From an uncultured Dyadobacter sp. (GTDB lineage Bacteria > Bacteroidota > Bacteroidia > Cytophagales > Spirosomataceae), in NCBI GenBank assembly GCA_946481035.1, contig CAMLNK010000020.1:1-13566 (forward strand): a DNA stretch of 13,566 nt, in the 5' to 3' direction. Under the pieces are notes generated by a model. The model was given only the letters and a program-made list of their open reading frames with translations. It ran no database searches and was not told where the DNA came from. Both the position numbers and the translations under genes were made by a program. This document shows positions 1-6,325 of the stretch, in pieces. Each line of letters begins with the position of its first letter. Positions within the stretch are counted from its first letter, which is position 1.

Positions 1-1554
1 TACAAGCGGCGATTGCGTCATGGTCATGAGCACAAAGCTCTGGTTTTCATAGTAGGGCGAAACCGAATTGCCTTTCATGTAACTCACGTTGGTACCCACC
101 GTAATGTACTTGTTGATCGTCGTCGAAAGATTGGCCAACCCGTTGAAACGTTTGTACTTATGCCCCATCAGCACGCCTTTCTGATCGATAATCCCGGCCG
201 ACATATTGTATTTGAATGCGTCAGAGCCGCCATTCACGCCCACATTGTGCTCCTGCATCGGGGCCGATTTCCAGACGGCGTCCGCCCAGTTGTAGTCGGG
301 GAACATGTCCTTGTTGCGGTTCGGATCTTTGTACTTGTCGATCAGCGCTTGTGGAAAAGGCACGGCGCTCACCGCATTCCGGGCAACCGCCTTGTTGAAA
401 AGCTCCATATACTGCCCCGAGTTCCATATCTGGTTCGGCACGCCCGTAGGCGACTGCGTGCGGAGCGACATATTGTAGGTCAATGCGGGTTTGCCCTTCT
501 TGCCTTGCTTAGTAGTCACTAATATTACCCCATTCGCGGCCCTGGCCCCGTAAATAGATGCGGACGCCGCATCTTTCAGCACCGAAATGCTTTCGATATC
601 CGACATGGGCAATACATCCAGCGAGCCCACCACGCCGTCCACCAAAACCAGCGGGCTTGTGTTGGTACCCCACGAACTTGCCCCGCGAAGTTGCAGCGAA
701 ACGCTCTCGCGGCCGGGCATACCCGTGCCCTGGCTGATGCGCAAGCCCGTAACCTGGCCCTGTAATGCGGCAAGGCTGTTGCTTACCTGGCGGCTCTGCA
801 TATTGTCAACATTCACCGTCGATACGGCTCCGGTAAGATTTACTTTCTTTTGCGTTCCGTAGCCCACTACCACCACCTCTTCGAGTGCTTTCTCGTCGAC
901 TTTCAGCACAACGTCCAGGGCTGTACGTTGCGGAGCGACCGTGATTTCCTGGGAAATGTATCCCACGGATGAGAACACGACCGTCTGCGCGCCGTCGGGT
1001 ACGAGCAGGCTGTAACTGCCGTCGGCGTTGGTAACCGCTCCGCGCTGGCTGCCTTTGATCACGATATTGACCCCAGGCAGGCCGTCGCCCTTGTCACCGG
1101 ACACCTTTCCCACCAGCGACCGGTCTTCCACGACCGTCGCGTACTTCGGGGCATTCGGTTCCAGGCCCGGCTCTACGGCATTAATCACTTCGGGCTGGTT
1201 TCGCAGCACGATACGGTTGCTCACCTGCTTGTAGCTGATCTTGTTGGGCAGCAGCAGCTTGTCGAGTACCGCCGCGAGCGGCTCGTTCTGCGCATTCAGG
1301 CTCACCGTGAATTTCAGCGGCAGCATGCGCGAGTTGTAGGAGAATTTGATCTCAGCCGTTTTTTCCAGCTGCTGCAATGCGCTTCCCAGTGTAGCGCGGT
1401 TAAGATTTAGCGTAACTCTTTTTTCCAGGAGGTTCTGGCCGGACAGCGGTCCGGCCATTGCCAGCTGGGCTACGACAATCAAAAGGACGATTTGTTGTAA
1501 CGACTTCATCAAGAGTTGACACAATAAGCGTTTGGCAGTCAAAGTTTTCTTCAT
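1..1554 (-). CDS. SusC/RagA-type TonB-dependent outer-membrane transporter with STN domain (N-terminal part)
   Basis: Outer-membrane active transporter that imports a polymer fragment or other large nutrient with TonB energy, normally paired with a SusD lipoprotein. The frame is open from an ATG at 1554 to the window edge (518 codons), so the beta-barrel C-terminus is missing. Domains seen: basic N-terminus and hydrophobic signal segment (about residues 18-34, ending AMAGPLSG), STN signalling domain (about 45-118), carboxypeptidase-regulatory-like Ig fold (about 145-219), TonB-box-like EEVVVVGYGTQKK (225-237), and a plug domain with LVDGV and the SusC signature YGARAANGVILVTTK (335-349). A second in-frame ATG at 1509 would also give a signal peptide. 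The STN domain marks transporters that signal to a FecR anti-sigma factor, and the fecR and sigma genes lie directly upstream, so autoregulated expression is expected. Substrate unknown. Confidence 0.95.
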   Translation of the reverse strand, partial: MKKTLTAKRLLCQLLMKSLQQIVLLIVVAQLAMAGPLSGQNLLEKRVTLNLNRATLGSALQQLEKTAEIKFSYNSRMLPLKFTVSLNAQNEPLAAVLDKLLLPNKISYKQVSNRIVLRNQPEVINAVEPGLEPNAPKYATVVEDRSLVGKVSGDKGDGLPGVNIVIKGSQRGAVTNADGSYSLLVPDGAQTVVFSSVGYISQEITVAPQRTALDVVLKVDEKALEEVVVVGYGTQKKVNLTGAVSTVNVDNMQSRQVSNSLAALQGQVTGLRISQGTGMPGRESVSLQLRGASSWGTNTSPLVLVDGVVGSLDVLPMSDIESISVLKDAASASIYGARAANGVILVTTKQGKKGKPALTYNMSLRTQSPTGVPNQIWNSGQYMELFNKAVARNAVSAVPFPQALIDKYKDPNRNKDMFPDYNWADAVWKSAPMQEHNVGVNGGSDAFKYNMSAGIIDQKGVLMGHKYKRFNGLANLSTTINKYITVGTNVSYMKGNSVSPYYENQSFVLMTMTQSPLV

Positions 1555-1647
1555 AGATTTGACGGTTTATTGTTTCGATTCGACAGAAAAATTGGGCAAT
1601 AACACCCCACTCCCAGGGCGCAATGCAATCGGAGTTGTGGATTTCGG

Positions 1648-1683
1648 GAGCCGGCCTGCTGCAACCAGTCCGGCTCTTTTTTA
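1648..1683 (+). terminator. Terminator-like hairpin with T-tract, oriented opposite to the flanking genes
   Basis: GAGCCGG (1648-1654) pairs with CCGGCTC (1670-1676). After one mismatch, CTG (1656-1658) pairs with CAG (1666-1668), leaving a 7-nt loop. Six T residues follow at 1677-1682. Read on the plus strand this is a textbook intrinsic terminator, but both neighbours (fecR and the susC-like gene) are on the minus strand, where no T-tract follows the stem. In the minus-strand transcript it would be a hairpin about 94 nt upstream of the susC-like start, perhaps an mRNA-processing or stability element. It lies in the 160-bp fecR-susC gap, which holds nothing else I can name. Confidence 0.4.
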
Positions 1684-1714
1684 TATGCAGGTTAGTTAAT
1701 TCATAGGCGGGCCG

Positions 1715-2788
1715 TTAATTACATCCGGTGGATTCTACAACGACGTGGTTCCCTTCCATGCGGAACTGCGTGCCGGAGCTGATACTTTCGCAAACGATTT
1801 TCAGCTTCGACAAAAGCGGTTCGTCGGACAGCGAGGTAGAAAGATAGCAGTTGCGCAAGGCATCGCGGGGATAGTCGATCGTGACGCCGTATGCATTTTC
1901 CAGGGTCGAGAAAATCGTCTCCACGGGCGCATCGGTAAAGTCGAAGTTCAGGTATTCGATCGCCCGTTTCGGGATATCCTTATTTTCAGGTTTTTCAAAA
2001 AGGCTCCGGGATTTTACGTAGCTGACAGACTGGTTGGGAAGCAGTACCACATTCTCGGCCGCATTGGTGTTGCTGGATTTGATCTGCCGGACATGTACTT
2101 CCCCTGTTTTCACAAAAACCTCCACCTCGGGCTGATCGTCCGCTGCCTTGACACGGAAACTCGTACCTACTACTTCCGTTACAATATCGTTGGTGTAGAC
2201 CAGGAACGGCCGCTTCCGGTTTTTACTGACTTCAAAAAACGCTTCCCCCGACAAATGCACCTCCCGCTTTTCCGCAGCGAATTGCGCGGGATAGCTCAGC
2301 TTGCCATTGGGTTGAAGGATGATCGTGCTGCCGTCTTCCAGGTTCACCAGCCGGGCCACTTTGGAGTCGTTGTAAACTTCGATATTCCTGTCAGCCGGAG
2401 AGGCGACCGACGGTTTCCGTGCGGCAATATCCGGCCCGCCGGAATACTTGCGCGAGGCGTACCACCCGAGGCCGAGCGCAAATAACAACACCGCCGCGGC
2501 CACGCGCCACCAGCTCGCAAGCCCGAGCGGCCGCACACGATGCTCCTGCTCGTGGATCCGCCACCAGGTCTCTTCCAGCGCCTGATCGGTTTCTGCGGTC
2601 GTAGCACCGGCAGCATCGTTGCCGATCGCCAGGATCAGGTAACGCGCTTCCTGCACCAGCCGTTGCTTGTCGGCATTTGCTTCGATCCATTGTGCCCAGC
2701 CGGCATTATCACGGCCCGTGATAACCCAGTCGCGGAACAATGCATCATCACAAAATTGCGTAACGGTAGTATAGCTTTCTCGCTGCAT
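1715..2788 (-). CDS. FecR-family anti-sigma factor
   Basis: Inner-membrane regulator that holds the ECF sigma factor and receives a signal from the STN domain of the outer-membrane transporter. The 357-residue length is normal for Bacteroidota FecR. It has a cytoplasmic N-terminal sigma-binding region (1-90), one membrane span (about 93-110, WWRVAAAVLLFALGLGW), a periplasmic FecR beta domain (about 138-235, with EDGSTIILQPNGKLSYP, LSGEAFFEV and VVGTSFRV), and a C-terminal DUF4974-type domain (about 281-352, starting NFDFTDAPVETIF). The ATG at 2788 is 78 bp downstream of the sigma gene stop, and the transporter follows 160 bp later, which is the standard sigma/anti-sigma/SusC order. No truncation or missing domain is seen. 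Confidence 0.95.
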   Translation of the reverse strand: MQRESYTTVTQFCDDALFRDWVITGRDNAGWAQWIEANADKQRLVQEARYLILAIGNDAAGATTAETDQALEETWWRIHEQEHRVRPLGLASWWRVAAAVLLFALGLGWYASRKYSGGPDIAARKPSVASPADRNIEVYNDSKVARLVNLEDGSTIILQPNGKLSYPAQFAAEKREVHLSGEAFFEVSKNRKRPFLVYTNDIVTEVVGTSFRVKAADDQPEVEVFVKTGEVHVRQIKSSNTNAAENVVLLPNQSVSYVKSRSLFEKPENKDIPKRAIEYLNFDFTDAPVETIFSTLENAYGVTIDYPRDALRNCYLSTSLSDEPLLSKLKIVCESISSGTQFRMEGNHVVVESTGCN

Positions 2789-2840
2789 GAAGTAGTGGTT
2801 TTTCAGGCAGGAGAGGACAGTACCGGCGGGCGATACTCAC

Positions 2841-2850
2841 CATTTTGCAA
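2841..2850 (-). promoter_or_regulatory. Shared 10-mer TTGCAAAATG upstream of fecR (copy 1)
   Basis: On the minus strand TTGCAAAATG followed by GTGAGTA lies 52 bp before the fecR ATG. The same 10-mer followed by AGTA lies 49 bp before the sigma factor ATG (3510-3519). Similar sequence and similar distance suggest a promoter or operator element shared by the two genes. It could be a chance repeat, as the word is short and AT-rich. Confidence 0.25.
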
Positions 2851-2866
2851 TTTTTTCTGTAAAAAT

Positions 2867-3460
2867 TTAAAAATACACGCAGAGGAGCAATGCGAGGGTG
2901 TGCAACTCCCCTACCCACACTTCCCGGATATGCTTGATTCCACGGTGAAGCAGGTTAGAAGCGGATTGCGGGTTGATCTGCATCAGCCGGGCGATCTCGT
3001 CAATGTCGAGCTGCTGGTGATAGCGGAGATAGAGCGCCTCGCGCTGGCGTGCGGGGAGCTGGTTCAATAGCGTGTTAAGCTGGTGTACCTGCCGGCGGGT
3101 CTCCTCGTCGGAGATCATGGCGTCGAGCGGGGTAAACTGGAAAGAGAACTCGCCTTCGCCGATGTCCCTCGAATGCCTGAAAATCCGGTCGCGTTCGAGC
3201 CGGCGCGCGATCCGCCTGCGTACCCCCGCGAGCAGGTAGGCCTTCACCGAGTCGGGTACGGCGAGGTTGCGGCGGTACAGCCAGATCTCCATAAATGTTT
3301 CCTGCACGCAGTCGCCCGCCAACCCGTGGTGGTCGGTCAGCGATTTGCCGTAACCGAGCAATGCGGGGTGGTATTTCCGGAAAAGGGCGGTAAAGGCCGC
3401 CTGATCGTCGTCTTTGATCAGGCACCAAAGTTGTGAATCCGGAAGCGTAGAGTCTGACAT
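2867..3460 (-). CDS. ECF (extracytoplasmic function) RNA polymerase sigma factor, FecI-like
   Basis: Sigma-70-family factor that directs RNA polymerase to the transporter locus when released by the FecR protein encoded next to it. The 197 residues are a normal length. Sigma region 2 is at about 20-90 (FTALFRKYHPALLGYGKSL, then DCVQETFMEIWLYR for core binding and -10 recognition). Region 4 is at about 130-183, with LPARQREALYLRYHQ and a helix-turn-helix of the form DIDEIARLMQINPQSASNLLHRG. The ATG at 3460 places MSDSTLPDSQ at the N-terminus. First gene of a minus-strand operon with fecR and the susC-like gene; divergent from the beta-propeller gene across 127 bp. The hydrophobic C-terminal tail (LALLLCVYF) is slightly unusual but may be neutral. 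Confidence 0.95.
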   Translation of the reverse strand: MSDSTLPDSQLWCLIKDDDQAAFTALFRKYHPALLGYGKSLTDHHGLAGDCVQETFMEIWLYRRNLAVPDSVKAYLLAGVRRRIARRLERDRIFRHSRDIGEGEFSFQFTPLDAMISDEETRRQVHQLNTLLNQLPARQREALYLRYHQQLDIDEIARLMQINPQSASNLLHRGIKHIREVWVGELHTLALLLCVYF

Positions 3461-3509
3461 TTACCAGGCCGTGGGTTAGGACAAAAAAAGAATAATTGTG
3501 CATTTTACT

Positions 3510-3519
3510 CATTTTGCAA
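3510..3519 (-). promoter_or_regulatory. Shared 10-mer TTGCAAAATG upstream of the sigma factor (copy 2)
   Basis: Second copy of the element described at 2841-2850, 49 bp upstream of the sigma factor ATG in the 127-bp divergent intergenic region. The adjoining minus-strand sequence (AGTAAAATGCACAATTATTC) is AT-rich and could hold a core promoter, but I see no clear Bacteroidota TAnnTTTG box at a fitting distance. Confidence 0.25.
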
Positions 3520-3587
3520 GGAATTCAAAAACGACCTGAAATTTTTTACTTAGCTTACAGGTTACATACTTCTTTCCAAAATCAGCC

Positions 3588-4787
3588 ATGAAAAAACGAA
3601 TTATCCTGTTCCTGTTTTGCTTGCCCCTTATTGTCCCTGCTTTTGCCCAACAACCGCTCGAATGGAAAATTTCAACCGCGGGCGGCATTCACGGTGCCCC
3701 GGCCGTGACCGATAAGGCCGTCTACTTTGGCAGCAACGACATGAATCTGTACGCGGTCGACAAACTTACGGGCAAACAGCTCTGGAAATACACGACCGCC
3801 GGTGCGATCCGCTCGGAGCCGGCCGTTGCAGGCAACAAAATCCTCTTTAACAGCGCCGACGGGAATATTTATGCCGTCGACCAGAAAAATGGCGGGCTGC
3901 TGTGGACATTCAAAACCGGCGGCGAGCAGCATTACGACCTTTGGGATTATTACCTTTCTTCGCCCGTTGCCGACGGAGGCACATTGTACGCGGGCAGCGG
4001 CGACAGCTCGGTGTATGCGATCGATATCGAATCTGGAAAACTGCGCTGGCGTTTCAAAACCGGGGGTGTCGTACATGCCTCACCGGTAGTGCGGAACGGG
4101 AAAGTGTTTATCGGCAGCTTTGACGGAAATCTTTACGTGCTCGATGCCGGTAATGGCAGCCTGATCTGGAAATTCAAGACCATCGGCGATCCGGGGTTTC
4201 CCAAAGGTGAGGTTCAGCGGGCGGCCTATGTGGACGACGACAATGTGATTTTTGGGAGCCGCGATTTTTATATTTATTGTTTGAATACAAAAACCGGCGA
4301 GCAGAAATGGAATATGAAGGAAAAAGGCAGCTGGGTGATCGCTACCCCTGTTCTTCATCAGGGTAACCTGTTTGTCGGCACTTCGGATACGCATCAGTTT
4401 TATTCGCTGAATGCCGAAACCGGGAAAGTAAACTGGGTAATGCCGCTCAACATGCGCGTGTATGCCACCGCGATGATCATTGAAAACACGCTGGTATTCG
4501 GTTGTTTCAATGGCAGGGTTTATTTCGCCGACCCCAAAACCGGGAAAGTCAGAAAAACCTTCGCGACCGGGGAAAGCAGGAAAAACCACTCGCTCGTTTA
4601 CGATAGTACCGACCACATCCGTAAAGATTTCGACATGTATGGCGACAACTATATCCAAGCCGAAAAGCATATTCTCTCCCTCGGCTCGATCCTTTCTGGT
4701 CCTGTGGCAGCGGATGGTATGCTCTATTTCGGCGATGCGAACGGGTATTTTTATGCGTTGAATATGCGGAAGGTGCCCGGTAATTGA
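3588..4787 (+). CDS. Secreted eight-bladed PQQ-type (BamB-like) beta-propeller protein
   Basis: Exported beta-propeller of 399 residues with a clear signal peptide (1-20, MKKRIILFLFCLPLIVPAFA, cleavage before QQ). Eight repeats of the pattern [LIVF]Y-x-[VLA]-[DN]-x3-G-x2-x-W start near residues 54, 94, 142, 182, 229, 271, 311 and 388 (the last degenerate), for example LYAVDKLTGKQLW and IYAVDQKNGGLLW. This is the structural PQQ/tryptophan-docking repeat, as in BamB and other scaffolds; it does not show that PQQ is bound, and I see no dehydrogenase catalytic domain. It has no BamB-type lipobox cysteine. The ATG at 3588 follows AT-rich DNA without a Shine-Dalgarno site, as is usual in Bacteroidota. 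It is a single gene converging on the flavoprotein gene (35-bp gap). Role unknown; binding of protein or polysaccharide in the periplasm is plausible. Confidence 0.88.
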   Translation: MKKRIILFLFCLPLIVPAFAQQPLEWKISTAGGIHGAPAVTDKAVYFGSNDMNLYAVDKLTGKQLWKYTTAGAIRSEPAVAGNKILFNSADGNIYAVDQKNGGLLWTFKTGGEQHYDLWDYYLSSPVADGGTLYAGSGDSSVYAIDIESGKLRWRFKTGGVVHASPVVRNGKVFIGSFDGNLYVLDAGNGSLIWKFKTIGDPGFPKGEVQRAAYVDDDNVIFGSRDFYIYCLNTKTGEQKWNMKEKGSWVIATPVLHQGNLFVGTSDTHQFYSLNAETGKVNWVMPLNMRVYATAMIIENTLVFGCFNGRVYFADPKTGKVRKTFATGESRKNHSLVYDSTDHIRKDFDMYGDNYIQAEKHILSLGSILSGPVAADGMLYFGDANGYFYALNMRKVPGN

Positions 4788-4822
4788 GGTTTGCGTTTCG
4801 GCAAGGTAATGCAATGCAATGG

Positions 4823-6319
4823 CTACTGCACAATTTCCGCCCCCCAAAGGAACCCAAGCACCTTTTTAACATCAGCATACGGGACATCACGGCACCACAT
4901 TTCGATGGCGGTGCCGTAGGTGGCGCCGTCGCTCAATGCGTTTAAAAGCGGGGGTATTTCAATATGGTTCAGATAAATCACCGGCCTCGAAAGATTGGGA
5001 TGTACCAATGCCCGCCGTACCTCAACGCGGTCGCCGGTGACGGCGAATTCGGAAGTGAATGCGAGCTGGCCGGAGAGGCGGACGGGCTTGTCCCAAAGGA
5101 AGCGAATGAGCGGGTCGATGGGGATGGCGGCGGGTTCTTTTGCAGGGTGAGTTGGGGATTTCCGGGTCAGCTGCTGTTTGACCAATGCAGTAAAGTCATT
5201 CGTAACCGGTAATGCTTCGACGCGGAAGCCTCTTCTTTTCTCCCAAAAAGGGCAATGCGAATCCACTCTGGCCGATTCCGCATAATATTCCGAAGTCCAG
5301 CGGTGATGGCTGGCTACGGCTTCGGCCAGTTTGTTTTCGTAAAATGCCCTTGCGACTACCTCATCGCCATTCGTCAGCATGGTATGAACGGCAATGGCCG
5401 TTTGTAACGAAAAGCGCATCGCTACTTCCACGCCCGTCGACGACAGCGGATCGAGCGCAAATGCGGCCTCGCCGATCCTGATTAAGTGCTGCTCCCACGG
5501 GCGTGTATGCACGTACGCGTTCACGAGGCAGGTTTTTATTCCCAAATTCAAATCATCGATACCCACCGATCCGAATAGCTGCGAACTGGAAAGCATTTGC
5601 TGCATGACTTGCGCCCGGCGCTCTCCTTTAATCGAATCGGGATCTGTGAATGCCATGATCCGGTACCGGCCTCCCGGCACGGGTGCACCCCAGATCCAGC
5701 CTTCATCAACGGTTTCGATACGGGCCGCGTTCGGTCGGGCCGCGGTCGGTCGGGCCGCGTAAGCCATTGTGCCTGTGGGCACGTGCGTCCAGAGCGCCAC
5801 GGACGCGGGCGCGAGCTCCATGCGCTCGTGCGTACGAACGCCCGCACGCCCGCGGGCGTCGAGAACAATGCGGCTGGTAACGCGAAAATCACCAGCCGCC
5901 GATTGTATTTTCAATTCATAGCGATCGTTCTGAAAAGTTGCCGCAACCATCCTGGCCGGTCGGAATACCCGCAGGCCCTTACCCACGGCCAATGCCAGCA
6001 ATTGTACGTCCAGACATCCCCTGTCGACCATCAAACCGCCTCCGCGTTCGCCTGCTTCGAGCAAAACAGGCTCTCCCCCGCCCCATGCGATCGTCGCGGG
6101 GATATTGCGGAGATATTGGGGATCGTCCAGCAAGTGCCCTGCCCCGATATACGCGAAAATATGCCGCACACCGGGCGAAAGGGACTCGCCGATCTGCGGA
6201 CGCGGAAATGCCGCCTGCTCCACCAGCGCTACCGAATGCCCCATTTCCAGCAAACGGATCGCAGCGGTAAGCCCAGCCGGTCCGGCACCGATGACTACGA
6301 CTTCAAAATCCTCAACCAT
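4823..6319 (-). CDS. LodB/QhpG-like FAD-dependent monooxygenase (tryptophylquinone-cofactor maturation)
   Basis: Single-component flavoprotein of 498 residues from the halogenase-like branch of the PHBH fold. Visible motifs: dinucleotide-binding GAGPAG (11-16), RPQIGESLSPG (40-50), DARGRAG (154-160), GWIWGAP (207-213, in the place of the halogenase WxWxIP), and the second FAD motif GEAAFALDPLSSTGVEVA (283-300). Known relatives LodB and QhpG hydroxylate the tryptophan that becomes CTQ. As the last gene of the operon, 6 bp after the radical SAM gene and downstream of a LodA-like oxidase, this role is the best inference. A small-molecule halogenase or geranylgeranyl-reductase-like role is less likely from the context. 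A three-copy 5-residue repeat (about 188-200) precedes GWIW, and the last 65 residues look like a small winged-helix domain. ATG at 6319 fits the family N-terminus. Confidence 0.85.
   Translation of the reverse strand: MVEDFEVVVIGAGPAGLTAAIRLLEMGHSVALVEQAAFPRPQIGESLSPGVRHIFAYIGAGHLLDDPQYLRNIPATIAWGGGEPVLLEAGERGGGLMVDRGCLDVQLLALAVGKGLRVFRPARMVAATFQNDRYELKIQSAAGDFRVTSRIVLDARGRAGVRTHERMELAPASVALWTHVPTGTMAYAARPTAARPNAARIETVDEGWIWGAPVPGGRYRIMAFTDPDSIKGERRAQVMQQMLSSSQLFGSVGIDDLNLGIKTCLVNAYVHTRPWEQHLIRIGEAAFALDPLSSTGVEVAMRFSLQTAIAVHTMLTNGDEVVARAFYENKLAEAVASHHRWTSEYYAESARVDSHCPFWEKRRGFRVEALPVTNDFTALVKQQLTRKSPTHPAKEPAAIPIDPLIRFLWDKPVRLSGQLAFTSEFAVTGDRVEVRRALVHPNLSRPVIYLNHIEIPPLLNALSDGATYGTAIEMWCRDVPYADVKKVLGFLWGAEIVQ
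5721..5760. repeat. 15-bp in-frame tandem repeat, 2.7 copies, inside the flavoprotein gene
   Basis: Units CGGGCCGCGTTCGGT (5721-5735), CGGGCCGCGGTCGGT (5736-5750) and a partial CGGGCCGCGT (5751-5760). One base differs between the two full units. It encodes a period-5 ARPTA/ARPNA/AR stretch just before the conserved GWIW motif. Being a multiple of three, copy-number change would keep the frame. Confidence 0.85.
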
Positions 6320-6325
6320 AAGTAA

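Noticed and set aside
13..522. Plus-strand 169-codon frame antisense to the SusC-like gene
   Set aside because: It is a mirror of a well-conserved transporter coding region. Its product resembles no family and has the composition of an antisense shadow.
1745..2485. Plus-strand 246-codon frame opposite fecR, and similar long frames opposite the flavoprotein, oxidase and LacI genes
   Set aside because: All lie opposite genes with clear domain motifs. Long antisense frames are common in this GC-rich codon usage and show no motif of their own.
3588..4787. PQQ-dependent dehydrogenase, or the beta-propeller subunit of a quinohemoprotein amine dehydrogenase
   Set aside because: Only structural propeller repeats are seen, with no catalytic or heme motif. 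It is on the opposite strand from the oxidase operon, with its own signal peptide, and no diheme subunit or small CTQ subunit is nearby.
4788..4822. Terminator between the converging propeller and flavoprotein genes
   Set aside because: Only a 4-bp TTGC/GCAA stem is visible and no T-tract, so it cannot be supported.
4823..6319. Flavin-dependent tryptophan halogenase
   Set aside because: The FAD motifs and GWIWGAP resemble halogenases, but WxWxIP is not exact, and the operon partners point to LodB/QhpG-type cofactor maturation.
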